64,000 nt of DNA, from NCBI GenBank assembly GCA_965216255.1, contig OZ244148.1, forward strand, positions 4,340,001-4,404,000, read 5' to 3'. Origin of the DNA: G965216255 sp965216255. GTDB lineage: Bacteria > Bacteroidota > Rhodothermia > Rhodothermales > Bin80. Below, in pieces: positions 1 through 8,387 of this stretch. The notes beneath the pieces were generated by a model. The model was not told the origin of the DNA. It saw only the letters and a list, made by a program, of their open reading frames with translations, and searched no databases. How positions within the stretch are numbered: position 1 is the stretch's first letter; each line of letters begins with the position of its first letter. Both the position numbers and the translations under genes were made by a program.

Positions 1-35
1 GCTCGTGCTTAAGATGCAGTTGACCGGACGCTTAC
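1..35. mobile_element. Terminal inverted repeat of an IS66-family element running off the left edge
   Basis: Positions 20-35 are the reverse complement of a typical IS66-family terminus (GTAAGCGTCCGGTCAA), matching the ends of the IS66 copies at 2096, 49687 and 60469. The element body lies to the left, outside the window. It abuts and truncates the IS5-type transposase remnant that follows. Confidence 0.6.
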
Positions 36-290
36 CAAACAACTTCTGCGTCAGCGCATGTTTCTGCAACCAATGGCGAAACATGCAGATCGTAGTTTTG
101 TCGGGGACACGATCGGTGGTGCGCCGGCAACGGCTCGCATGGGCACATTATCGCACAAGGCGTTTCCCATGGCCGGATCCGAATACGCGAACTGATGCTG
201 CATGAAGTACATGCGCAGTCCTACAGCCAGCGGCAGTGACCGTCGTCCTTTCCTGCCGTTACAGTAGAGCGATCCGATGAGCGCTAGCAT
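36..290 (-). pseudogene. IS5-family transposase N-terminal remnant
   Basis: Read on the minus strand, two frames together give the N-terminal part of an IS5-type DDE transposase. The stretches are a GRRSLPLAVGLRMYFMQ-like segment, then SDPAMGNALCDN, then after a frameshift near 110-120 RTTICMFRHWLQKHALT and QKLFGK. Known IS5 proteins carry this order: a YPLE..LRIHCMQ helix, SDPAMEDALYE, and TTIxxFRHLLE. The reading is cut at position 35 by an IS66 terminus, so only about 85 residues remain. It is a dead fragment. Confidence 0.6.
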
Positions 291-310
291 CCTATCCTAA
301 GGTAGGATGC
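287..310. repeat. 24-bp palindrome (8-bp arms) after the IS5 remnant
   Basis: GCATCCTA and TAGGATGC are perfect 8-bp arms around TCCTAAGG, which itself has CCT/AGG complementarity. It sits just upstream of the IS5 transposase start and could be an IS terminus or a hairpin. No T-run follows, so it is not called a terminator. Confidence 0.4.
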
Positions 311-529
311 TCGGTCTAACACCGCTGTTTCCTGGTGGTCTTCTAGCGTTTTCAATATTAGAAGTCTCCGAGAAGCACCTGTTTCATGGCTTAACGGCGC
401 TTGATTGCGGAGTCGTGGTGATACGCAAGAACCTAGTCATAATAGCTCATAAGTGCAGTTAAGAATGGAATTATAACCAGATCTAAGTATATGATATACA
501 GTATGTTCTAACCACAATATGCACTGCAC

Positions 530-1957
530 GTGAACAACACAGACTGTCATACTGAAACGCTTCGTTTCGAGGACTTGGGACGCCGTAAAGTGGTCGCAAA
601 GTTCGGCGGCGGCGCCGTGTCCTCGGACGCAGGTCTGTTGCTGTTACGCGAGGCCGACCGCATGTTCAACGTCATCGGCCGCTTTGCCGCCTGTTTCACG
701 CATCACCGCAATCCCAGCAGGATCGAACATTCCGTGGAGGCGATGCTCAGGCAACGTGTCTACGGGATATGCTTGGGCTACGAAGACGTCAACGACCATG
801 ACTGCCTGCGGGACGATGCTGTGTTGGCCATCGGCGTGGGCTGCAAAGATGTAACGGGTGCGCACCGGGTACGGGAACGTGATCAAGGGCATCCGCTGGC
901 GGGTTCCAGTACACTGAACCGACTGGAGCTTGGCTCAAAGGAAACGGCCGCATCGCATAGATACAAGCGCATCGCAGCGGATCCTGAAAAGATCGACGCC
1001 ATGCTCTCGGACTTGTTCATGGATATAACGCACGAACAGCCAGGGCACATTGTATTGGATCTCGATGCTACAGATGAGCCGATTCACGGCAAACAGGAGG
1101 GGGGGGCTTTCATGGATACTATGGTCACTATTGCTACGTAGTGCTGTATATCGTTAGCGGAATGCATGTGTTGACAGCTCGTCTTGGCCCCTCGAACATG
1201 GACGCATCAAAGGGCTCCGTAGAGGAATTAGCGGCGGTGGTAGCGCGTATCCGTGCGCGGTGGCCGCACGTCCCCATCTGGATTCGTGGAGACGCAGGCT
1301 ATTGCCGCGAAGATATCATGGCATGGTGCGAAGCGCAGGGTTTGCACTATATCTTGGGTATGGCTCTCAATAACCAGCTAAAGGGCATAGTTGACGAGGC
1401 TATGCAGCAGAGTCAGGCAACATGCGAGGCCAGCGGGCAGCCTTCGCGGCGCTTCCGCAGTTTCGAGTACCAAACGAAGGAGAGCTGGAGCTGTCCTCGG
1501 CGCGTGGTAGCCAAGGCGGAATGGTTGCCTGGATCGCGCGGCTATAACGCGCGATTTGTGGTTACCAATTATAGTGAAGACGAGTGCGAGGCCCGCACGG
1601 TATACGAGGATTTGTATTGCGTGTGTGGAGAACCGGTTCAAGGAGCAGCAGCTTTCACTGTTCGCTGAGCGAACCTCTACGTCCTTGATTGAGAGCAACC
1701 AAATGGGCCTGTGCTATTCTACTGTCGACAAGATCCTGATGAGCATCATCAAGGTCTATGGCTTGCAGGACACAGTGATGGCTCAGGCGCAGTGCGCAAC
1801 TATTCGAGATCGGCTGTTCAAGATCGCAGTACGGGTTGTGGTAAGCTTTCGCCGTCTGTACTTGCCCTCGGCATATCCGTGGCAGCAGCTGTTCTCTGGC
1901 GTGCTTAGCAACTTGCGTGGAGCTGTGCGCGCCACCACGGTTGCCTCACCTCCATAG
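530..1957 (+). pseudogene. IS1380-family transposase, broken by two frameshifts
   Basis: Three consecutive frames reconstruct one IS1380 DDE transposase of about 470 residues. 530-1141 gives the N-terminus (KFGGGAVSSDAGLLLLREAD, then the first catalytic Asp region LDATDEPIHGKQEG). 1141-1668 gives the centre (SNMDASKGSVEELAAVVARI, IRGDAGYCREDIMAWCEAQG). 1600-1957 gives the C-terminus (NRFKEQQLSLFAERTST, AYPWQQLFSGVLSNLR). The first break follows a run of eight G at about 1099-1106, a likely slippage site. The second is near 1630. The family assignment is firm. The element is inactive as read, and its terminal repeats were not identified. Confidence 0.8.
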
Positions 1958-2095
1958 ACACTTTCTGGCCCGACCTATTCCAGAGGTTGATAGACGCTGC
2001 TTTGTGCTTCTTGGATATGTGTATCCAATAAGCACGGATACGCGAACAAACGCTCTAATTCCTGCTCGAAGCGTGCCCAAAACAGCGCTTACTAC

Positions 2096-3106
2096 GTAGG
2101 CGTCCGGTGAACCACACCTTGCCTGGGTGAAGGGCCGGTCAGGAGAATGTCACCTGACCCGAGGATCAAAGCCCACGACTGATGCGAAAGACCAGACGCA
2201 CGGCGGAAGAAATGATTCCGCTGGTAGCACAGTACCTGGCGGGGAGCCAGACAGCGGAGGCCTTTTGTGCCGAGCACGCAATCTCCCGTTCGCAGTTGTC
2301 TTACTGGCGGCACAAGTATGGTAAGAAGGCCGCTGCATCCGAAGGCGCAGCCTTCGTGGAGTTAGGGGCCTTGCTCTTCGTGGGCAGGCACAGGCGGAGT
2401 ATCCGAGCGGGGGGAGGCGCGCTTCTGCGTTTCAGGGACCTCCTCGTTCCGGGCGACACTGGTTAAGCCTTGATCGGGCTGGGGCCTTCTTACCGGTACT
2501 ATCTGTACCGCAAGCCCGCCGACATGCGCAAGAGCTTTGACGGCCTGTGCGCTCTGGTGCACTCGGGCCTGGGGAAGGACCCGATGTCGGGTGACGTCTT
2601 TTGCTTTTGTAAACCTAAAGAAGGACGCATATAACAATCTGGTCGAGAATGTGATAGGCCCGCTTGCCGTGGGACGCAAGAACTACCCTTTTGCGGGTTC
2701 GCATGCGGCAGCCCAGCGGTAGTCTATCCTCTTTTCGGCACGTGCAAGCTGCACGGAGTAAATCCCCAGGTCTGGCTTGCCGACGTGCTGCGCCGCATTC
2801 CGACTCATCCTGCAAAGCGCGTGGCACGCCTCTTGCCCCATCGCTGGCAAGAGGCGCAGCATGCTCTAGCATCGGCGGCTGTCCTGCAGCAATAAGGCAA
2901 GCTACTCCGGGTTGCAGAAAGCACCGGCGTATTCAGTGCGGAACGTGAATTTCCCCGCACGTACCCGACTGCAACAGGACCTATCCGTTTAGCGGCAAGC
3001 CGACCACACCCGAAAAGACCGTCAGCTCTCCTATCCCACTACAAGTCCGATCTCCCTTGCAAAAACGCCGTAATCTGTCCTACCCTGTATTTGACCGGGC
3101 GCTTAC
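2096..3106 (+). mobile_element. Internally deleted IS66-family element with perfect 8-bp target duplication
   Basis: The left terminus is GTAGGCGTCCGGTGAA at 2096-2111. The right terminus is TTGACCGGGCGCTTAC at 3091-3106, its imperfect inverted repeat. The flanks CTTACTAC at 2088-2095 and CTTACTAC at 3107-3114 are identical, which is the 8-bp target duplication expected for IS66. At 1011 bp it is well under half of a full IS66 (2467 bp here), because most of tnpB and tnpC is missing. Confidence 0.85.
2182..2895 (+). pseudogene. Fused remnants of IS66 tnpA, tnpB and tnpC
   Basis: From 2182 the IS66 accessory protein TnpA is readable (RKTRRTAEEMIPLVAQYLAG, helix-turn-helix type, to EGAAFVELGA), then it frameshifts near 2365. 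From about 2470 comes TnpB (GLGPSYRYYLYRKPADMRKS, SFDGLCALVHSG, KDPMSGDVF), which breaks near 2600. From about 2625 comes the TnpC C-terminus (NNLVENVIGPLAVGRKNYPF, then with stops and shifts GTCKLHGVNP, RRIPTHPAKRVA, ending at 2895). The deletion removed the TnpC catalytic core, so the copy cannot transpose by itself, though intact TnpC elsewhere could act on its ends. Confidence 0.75.
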
Positions 3107-3274
3107 CTTACTACCGCCGACTAAACGCTTCAGAAAGCGGGAATCAGCATTCGCGTTCCCAGACTGTGACCCATTGCCTACAAACACCTCCAATCCCGGC
3201 GATTCAAGATCTTGGTGAGCGATGCGGGCTAGCGCGAGAACCAGCATTTCGCTAATACTTCATTAGACGCGTTC

Positions 3275-3304
3275 TTGTTTTTTCCCGGGCGACGTGATAT
3301 TTTG
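3275..3304 (+). promoter_or_regulatory. Possible Bacteroidota-type promoter of the envelope operon
   Basis: TTG at 3275-3277 and TATTTTG at 3298-3304, separated by 20 bp, resemble the -33 (TTTG) and -7 (TAnnTTTG) elements of Bacteroidota sigma-ABfr promoters, with one base missing in the -7 box. They lie 31 bp before the first start codon at 3336. The assignment is by pattern only. Confidence 0.35.
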
Positions 3305-3335
3305 GCACGTCTAAATCCAGAAAAGGGGTAACGTT

Positions 3336-3749
3336 ATGGTTCGATCTATCTGCAAGATCACACTTATTGCAATCCTCTTCGGATTCGCACCTACGGCAGT
3401 GTCGCCATCAGGCTCAATCGGTACGGGACCGGGCCAGATCAGCCCACGTAAGGCGTATGCACAGGGCAAGTCATTGACCTTCAAGGTGCTGGCCTGCAGG
3501 GGGTGTCCTCTGCAGAAATCCGAGTTGGACCAAGATAGGGCGGTGGGTCTGGCTGCCAGTTTAGAGGCGGTGTACGCGGGCGAAGAGACTGGATCTCCGG
3601 ACGACGAGGTGGTTAAGGCATTGTGCGGCCCGGATACCGAAGATTGCGGCATACGCATGGAGGTAGTGCATTATTTTCTTACCCGCCGCTATAAGCTGCA
3701 GGTTCCCATTCGCGGTATACAAAAAGAGGTTGTTGATGAAGAAGAATAA
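3336..3749 (+). CDS. Secreted 137-residue protein of unknown function
   Basis: The ATG follows an AAGGGG Shine-Dalgarno-like sequence (about 3324-3329). The N-terminus (Lys, then a hydrophobic stretch ITLIAILFGFAPTAV) looks like an uncleaved or cleaved secretion signal. The mature part has four cysteines: a CRGC pair near residue 52 and one each near 96 and 102 (CGPDTEDC). The CxxC pairing and the acidic C-terminus (KEVVDEEE) are the only distinctive features. I do not recognise the family. The last 14 bases overlap the next gene, so it is the first gene of an operon with a beta-barrel protein, a 34-residue membrane peptide and a DUF547 protein. A periplasmic accessory role is an inference from this context alone. 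Confidence 0.7.
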   Translation: MVRSICKITLIAILFGFAPTAVSPSGSIGTGPGQISPRKAYAQGKSLTFKVLACRGCPLQKSELDQDRAVGLAASLEAVYAGEETGSPDDEVVKALCGPDTEDCGIRMEVVHYFLTRRYKLQVPIRGIQKEVVDEEE

Positions 3750-4704
3750 AGGCAGGGGGGTAGTGTATTCTCTCCGCAGGCTGCTTTTGCCCGTCTTTTT
3801 GGGTGTAGCGGCATGGTATCCGGCACAAACGGTTTTAGCCCAGGGCACGCCATGGATCGCCGAGCCCCGCACCGGTAGTGTCAGCGTTTCGTACTATAAC
3901 CAGAACGCCAAGGAGTTTTTCCGGGGCTCTGAAACCGTTAAAGGACCACTGGAGGCTACGGGGGCAAATCTAGCGCAGAATACTGTGTGGATCCATGCCA
4001 ACTACGCCTTTCATGACGCGGTCGCCGTGGACCTGCAGACGGCTTGGGCAAGGAGTTTCGTAAAGGGTGCGGTCGGCCCGTCCGGTGGCCAGGAGAGTTA
4101 CAGCGGACTATACGACACCAACATCGCCGTAACGTGGCGGTTTATGGATGAGTTGGTGAGCAATACGCCCAGCGCCGCGGTGCGTCTTGGTGTGACTATC
4201 GCTGGCGGTTACGACACAGGCTACATCAATTCGCTGGGAGATGGAGGCAGTGGATTCGAGGGGTCGCTCATTCTCGGTAAGTTCTGGAATTTGGGCGGAG
4301 TGTCGGCAGAAGTTGGCTACCGCAACCGAGGATCCACGACCGTAAACCCTGCTGCCGTCGGTGCCACTGAGGGCGATAAGGTCGACGTTCCTTCGGACAT
4401 GTTTGTCAACTTGTGGCTTTTCGCACCCATTGGCAACCGACTGAGGGTTGGCGCGAACTACCGCGTCGTTAATGCGACATCGGGGCTGGACATTGAGGGA
4501 GATGGCTTCACACCGAGCCGATTTCCCGGGTTGCAGGAGGACAGCCAGGTCTTGGGCGGCCAGTTGTTTGCCGATCTGTTCGCTAGCGTGAGCGCTCACA
4601 CGTTTTACGGGCAGGTAATTGGGGGCCGCAACACGGCGAAGTCGAGCATCATCGGCGCCGGCCTCATCGTAGGTTTTGGAGGCAGTTTCGGTGGCGGATT
4701 TTAA
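3736..4704 (+). CDS. Outer-membrane beta-barrel protein
   Basis: About 322 residues. A Lys/Arg-rich N-terminus and hydrophobic core (LLLPVFLGVAAWYPAQTVLA) precede an AQG signal-peptidase site. The mature chain consists of alternating amphipathic strands rich in Tyr, Gly and Asn, and ends in a Gly/Phe-rich strand with terminal Phe, as in outer-membrane barrels. The preferred start is ATG 3736, 5-6 bases after AGAGG, rather than TTG 3730. It overlaps the upstream gene by 14 bases, implying translational coupling. It resembles short-chain transporter/MetA-pathway-like barrels in general appearance, but substrate and family are not assigned. Confidence 0.7.
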   Translation: MKKNKGRGVVYSLRRLLLPVFLGVAAWYPAQTVLAQGTPWIAEPRTGSVSVSYYNQNAKEFFRGSETVKGPLEATGANLAQNTVWIHANYAFHDAVAVDLQTAWARSFVKGAVGPSGGQESYSGLYDTNIAVTWRFMDELVSNTPSAAVRLGVTIAGGYDTGYINSLGDGGSGFEGSLILGKFWNLGGVSAEVGYRNRGSTTVNPAAVGATEGDKVDVPSDMFVNLWLFAPIGNRLRVGANYRVVNATSGLDIEGDGFTPSRFPGLQEDSQVLGGQLFADLFASVSAHTFYGQVIGGRNTAKSSIIGAGLIVGFGGSFGGGF

Positions 4705-4707
4705 AAC

Positions 4708-4812
4708 ATGAGTCCGAATGAGATTTTATTCACGCTAGCGGCACTGTTGGTTTGTCTCCTGGGCGTAGGCACGTTGGCCTGGACCGCGGAGGTAGTGACA
4801 CACTGTAATTAA
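4708..4812 (+). CDS. 34-residue single-span membrane peptide
   Basis: The ATG lies 3 bases after the stop of the beta-barrel gene, and the reading frame runs to TAA at 4810. The peptide is a short polar head (MSPNEI), one hydrophobic span of about 18-20 residues (LFTLAALLVCLLGVGTLAW), and a short tail ending HCN. Its position inside an operon, the tight spacing and a clean transmembrane segment support a real gene. Only 13 bases separate it from the DUF547 gene. Function is unknown. No homologue is claimed. Confidence 0.5.
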   Translation: MSPNEILFTLAALLVCLLGVGTLAWTAEVVTHCN

Positions 4813-4825
4813 TTATTAAGCCGGA

Positions 4826-5701
4826 ATGCACACGACAGCGGTAAAGTTCAGGCAGGCTCAGAAGAAATCTTGGCTCAGCCGAGTCGGACTCGGCGTGCTA
4901 GGTCTTTTGACCCTCGGCGGCGCATCCTGCTATGGGCAGGCTGCGGATAATATTTGGGACAAGTACGACTCCGCGAACACCGCTACGATCGATCACGGCG
5001 ACTGGCAAGCAGTGCTCGACGCCTACCTGATCACTGACGATTCTTCCGGCGTGTATCTGTTTGACTACCGGGCACTGCAGGCAAACGCCGCAGACCGACA
5101 GCGTCTAAATGGATACCTTGACTATCTTCAGGAGTTGGATCCTCGCCAATATGCACGAGATGTTCAGATGGCGTACTGGATCAATCTCTACAACGCGGTG
5201 ACCGTGCGCGTGGTTGTAGACGCCTACCCCGTCGAATCGATCCTGCAGATTCACAAAGGGGAAACACCCGATACAGGACCATGGAAAGATGTTCATGCAA
5301 TGGTCGCAGGCAATCCCCTGACGCTAGATAATATTGAGCACGACATTTTGCGTCCTGTCTGGCAGGATAACCGTATCCATTACGCCGTGAATTGCGCCAG
5401 TATGGGCTGTCCGAACTTGGCTTCAGAGGCATTCTCGGCCGACAGCTTGGACCGGTTGCTAGATCAGTGTGCGAAAGAGTTCGTAAACCATCCACGCGGA
5501 GTGGAGTTCTTGGACGAAGCGTTTGGTGTCACGTCAAGCATCTACTTTTGGTATATCGAGGACTTTGGCAACTCCGAGTCGGGCGTGCTGGAGCATTTGC
5601 TCAAGTACGCGGAAGGGGGTCTGGCGGAGCAACTAACAAGTTTCGAGGGATCGCTGGATCACGAGTATGACTGGAGTCTTAACGAGCCCGGTACTCAGTA
5701 G
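4826..5701 (+). CDS. DUF547 domain-containing exported protein
   Basis: 291 residues. An N-terminal Lys-rich region and hydrophobic segment (GLGVLGLLTLGG, followed by Ala-Ser-Cys) suggest export or lipid anchoring. From about residue 60 the DUF547 fold is recognisable: YLDYLQELDP, MAYWINLYNAVTVRVVVDAY, then IEHDILRP, IHYAVNCASMGCPNL, and a C-terminal FLDYNWSLN-type ending (EYDWSLNEPG). DUF547 resembles papain-like/transglutaminase folds, and family members are usually periplasmic with unknown biochemistry. The conserved Cys of the NCASMGCPNL motif is present. It is the last gene of the operon starting at 3336. Family assignment is confident, function open. Confidence 0.85.
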   Translation: MHTTAVKFRQAQKKSWLSRVGLGVLGLLTLGGASCYGQAADNIWDKYDSANTATIDHGDWQAVLDAYLITDDSSGVYLFDYRALQANAADRQRLNGYLDYLQELDPRQYARDVQMAYWINLYNAVTVRVVVDAYPVESILQIHKGETPDTGPWKDVHAMVAGNPLTLDNIEHDILRPVWQDNRIHYAVNCASMGCPNLASEAFSADSLDRLLDQCAKEFVNHPRGVEFLDEAFGVTSSIYFWYIEDFGNSESGVLEHLLKYAEGGLAEQLTSFEGSLDHEYDWSLNEPGTQ

Positions 5702-5789
5702 CGGAGCGGCATTGTAGTGTCGGGCGAGTCTGGCAGCGCTTTAGGGTTTCCCGTAAACGCAGATAGATAATGATTCCACGAAAATCAGC

Positions 5790-6830
5790 CGGTCGAGAGG
5801 CCTGAAGAACGACTTGCGCCGGAACAAGGCACTCAGCTTCGAAGAGGGGCGCATTGCGATGTCACAATACAGACCCTTCACGCGGCAGTTGCTTTACCTG
5901 AGCTGCCGGCCCAACGGCGTGGTTTGCCAGATCCCGAAGCTCTTTACCCACGGCGAGGCCGAGGATCGGGTCATTGGTGTGACGCGGAGAGAGCGACGAC
6001 TTTTCGTGCCTGATGGTAAAGGACATACCCAACCTGCATCTGATCGCCAGCGGTCAGTGCTTTCCGCGGTGGTTGTATACCAGGATGGAATCGCATGAGG
6101 CCAGATTATTTGCCGAGGATGGCGAGCGAGACGCTCACGGGTATGTGCGCCAAAGTGCCGTCAATAGAGAAGCGCTGACTGCGTTGGGAAAAAGTTGGGC
6201 ATCGGAGCGGAGTTGACCGCAGATCACCTCTTCCATTACGTGTATGACGTGTTCCATGTACCCGCATACCGCTCAAAATATGCGGCAAACCCAAAAGGGA
6301 GTTACCCCGGATACCGGTCCCTGTGAAGCTGGATGATTCCTGAACATTGGTCGAGGCTGGACAGAAACTCGGTGACCTGCATGTCCACTATGATAGCGTA
6401 GAGCCATGGCCAATCGAGTTTACAAATGGCGGCTGGGAACCATGTGCGGGCATTACACCCATGAACTGGTTTCGCGTCGGCAAACCCATGCGCCATCCCG
6501 GAAGTGGAACAGCCAAAGATAGGACACAGGTGCGGTACAACGACTACATCACGGTCAGCGGCATGCCTGAGCAGTCATACGACTAGATGGTTAATGGGAA
6601 ACCCGCCATCGCCTGGATTATGGAACGGCAGTGTGTTAAGACGCACAAAGCCATCGGCATTGTCAACAACGCCAACCGCTCCGCATTGGGAACCACGCAC
6701 GCGCACGCCTGCCCGCTCAAACTGTTTGCCAGCGTCACCTGCGTGAGCATGGAAACTCAGCGGGTTGTGGACCAGCTGCCTGAACCCGCGTGGGACACGG
6801 AATCCCGCCCTATCTGCGCTGCTCCGTAAT
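5790..6830 (+). pseudogene. Remnant of a type ISP restriction/DEAD-helicase protein (C-terminal part)
   Basis: Fragments in several plus-strand frames line up with the C-terminal target-recognition part of large helicase-methyltransferase proteins of the type ISP/COG4889 class. The order is QYRPFTRQLLYL (about 5865), KDIPNLHLIASGQCFPRWLY (about 6016), FHYVYDVFHVPAYR (about 6230), EAGQKLGDLHVHYDSVEPWP (about 6350), RYNDYITVSGMPEQSYD (about 6535), then VNGKPAIAWIMERQCVKT and VSMETQRVVDQLPEPAW to about 6800. Known intact proteins carry this same order near their end. At least four frameshifts or stops separate the pieces, and no helicase or methyltransferase motifs remain. It is the decayed tail of a lost restriction-modification enzyme. 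Confidence 0.7.
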
Positions 6831-6929
6831 TCACGTATAACAGGCCTTACTCGCCACAATACGAAAGGAACGTCTGCTCCTCCTAGCGGCGGCCTGTGTT
6901 TATCGTTGACCACAGGTTAAGAGAGATCT

Positions 6930-7199
6930 GGTCGGTCCCGTGCAGGTTGCCGAGTGCAATGTTTGCGCCCCGACAAATTTCGTTTTGGATGGTTACTTTC
7001 GTATGAAATTCCCCAAGATAATGCCGAGCTCCGCACAAGACGCCTCCGCGCCCTGGCTTCCTTGCCGGTACCGCTCCACCAGCGGATACATCTTCTCCAA
7101 ACTACGTCTCGTCTTGCCCATGGGATCGTCGTGCATTGTTCAAACACAAGATCCCGACTACGACGCCACCTGACAAGATGGGATTCACCGTTCGCTTAC
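6930..7199 (-). mobile_element. IS66-family end fragment with tnpA remnant
   Basis: TTCACCGTTCGCTTAC at 7184-7199 is an IS66 terminus. Reading inward on the minus strand from ATG 7121, an IS66 TnpA N-terminus is recognisable (GKTRRSLEKMYPLVERYRQG, then SQGAEASCAELGI). It decays near 6990. No second terminus or target duplication is seen, so this is a truncated copy. The left limit is uncertain. Confidence 0.6.
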
Positions 7200-8027
7200 G
7201 GATCAGCGCTAAACTGCGAAGCGCAGCCTGGACATCAGCTTGACAGGCGCCCGGAAATAGGGGGGTACGATGCCAGTTTCGTAGCTTCGCCGCGTGCCCC
7301 AAAGAGTTGAAACGAGGTGCTTTGTATCCCGCACCGTTGTTGGCAATGGGGCTTTGCTTGGCCGCCCGACCGGTCTGGTTCCGTAGAACGAGAAATAGAG
7401 CACGCCAGCATCTTGGTTGGAAACAACAACAGATGTTGAGTAGCCAGCGATGCCCGACACCAATTTGGGCTACAAGGCGTCGGATTCGCCAACCCTGCCG
7501 CATTTACGTAAGCCCAGCGGTCATGGCCGACGCAGGCGCTTGCGGGGAAGGATTACGCCGCGTGCACGGCCGAAGCCAAGGCGGCAGGATATTCCCATTC
7601 GGAAGCAGCGAGGGGCGCGCCGGCCAGATGCTTCTTGCTGGCCCGCCTGGCTGGACGAGCAATGCTTCCCGCATGAATCCGGGAGTACCTTGAGTAGAAC
7701 CGCTGAAAGCCGAAAGGCATGGTTAATCCACCGCCACTGGATGATTCCAGAGCGCCCGAAGCAAGGGGATATGATGATAAGCTGGAATGGAGGAATCTTC
7801 GGCGTCGAAGCCTGGCTGCCGCATACATCGTGGAGCGCAGTGATGCTCCCCGGGTTAGGAGGATATTGGAATGGCCAGCGACGCGTTCTGGAGTGGGTGA
7901 AGAGTGCATTAGATCAGGCTGGTCTGTGGGTCCATCACCCTGCATAGCCAGCCAGGGGCGCACCTCGAGGCGCTCCGGCAGGGCCAGTCTCTTGGCCTCG
8001 GAACACGTCCGTCACCGCGCGTTGTAT
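7200..8027. other. Gene-poor stretch with no recognisable gene
   Basis: About 830 bases between the IS66 end and the arsenosugar pair. Several overlapping open frames exist on both strands, but none shows a family motif, a credible start or consistent codon use. The sequence may be decayed coding DNA. I see no RNA gene or repeat in it. In other genomes an arsenite methyltransferase gene often precedes the two genes that follow. No trace of one is readable here. Confidence 0.4.
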
Positions 8028-8051
8028 ATGCCGCAGGTCGCACATGGCGTT

Positions 8052-8384
8052 ATGGAAACGTACTACAAGAGAGCACATTTACCTCGCTTTGCCGAGATTG
8101 CGGAAGGCAACAAGGCGTTGGCAGACGCCTTCTTTGCCTACTACAACCAGGTGTTCGAGGATGGAGCCCTGACGGCCCGGCAAAAGGCCCTAATCGCGCT
8201 GGCGGTAGCCCACGCCGTGCAGTGCCCTTACTGTATAGATGCCTACACGCAGTCCTGCCTGGAATGCGGTTCGGATCTTGAAGAGATGACGGAGGCCGTG
8301 CATGTTGCCGCGGCCATCCGTGGCGGTGCATCACTCGTGCACGGCGTCCAGATGTTGGACCAAGTCAAGAAAATGACCATGTAG
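8052..8384 (+). CDS. Arsenosugar biosynthesis-associated peroxidase-like protein (AhpD fold)
   Basis: 110 residues from ATG 8052 (METYYKRAHLPRFAEIAEGN). The open frame extends much further upstream but that part lacks similarity. An alternative ATG is at 8028. The AhpD/carboxymuconolactone-decarboxylase core is clear: TARQKALIALAVAHAVQCPY with the redox CPYC motif (Cys58, Cys61), then IDAYTQSCLECG, and AVHVAAAIRGGASLVHGVQM. Members with exactly this layout sit beside ArsS radical SAM genes, and the next gene starts 3 bases after this stop. The likely role is accessory redox chemistry in arsenosugar formation. The actual reaction is not known to me. Confidence 0.85.
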   Translation: METYYKRAHLPRFAEIAEGNKALADAFFAYYNQVFEDGALTARQKALIALAVAHAVQCPYCIDAYTQSCLECGSDLEEMTEAVHVAAAIRGGASLVHGVQMLDQVKKMTM

Positions 8385-8387
8385 GCC

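Noticed and set aside
3336..3749. Considered as a thioredoxin or cytochrome because of the CxxC pair
   Set aside because: The context of the CRGC motif lacks the preceding Trp and following Pro/helix of thioredoxins and no CxxCH haem motif is present.
7553..7963. 136-codon minus-strand frame upstream of the arsenosugar pair, considered as a lost arsM
   Set aside because: No methyltransferase motif or cysteine pattern can be read in any frame of 7200-8027.
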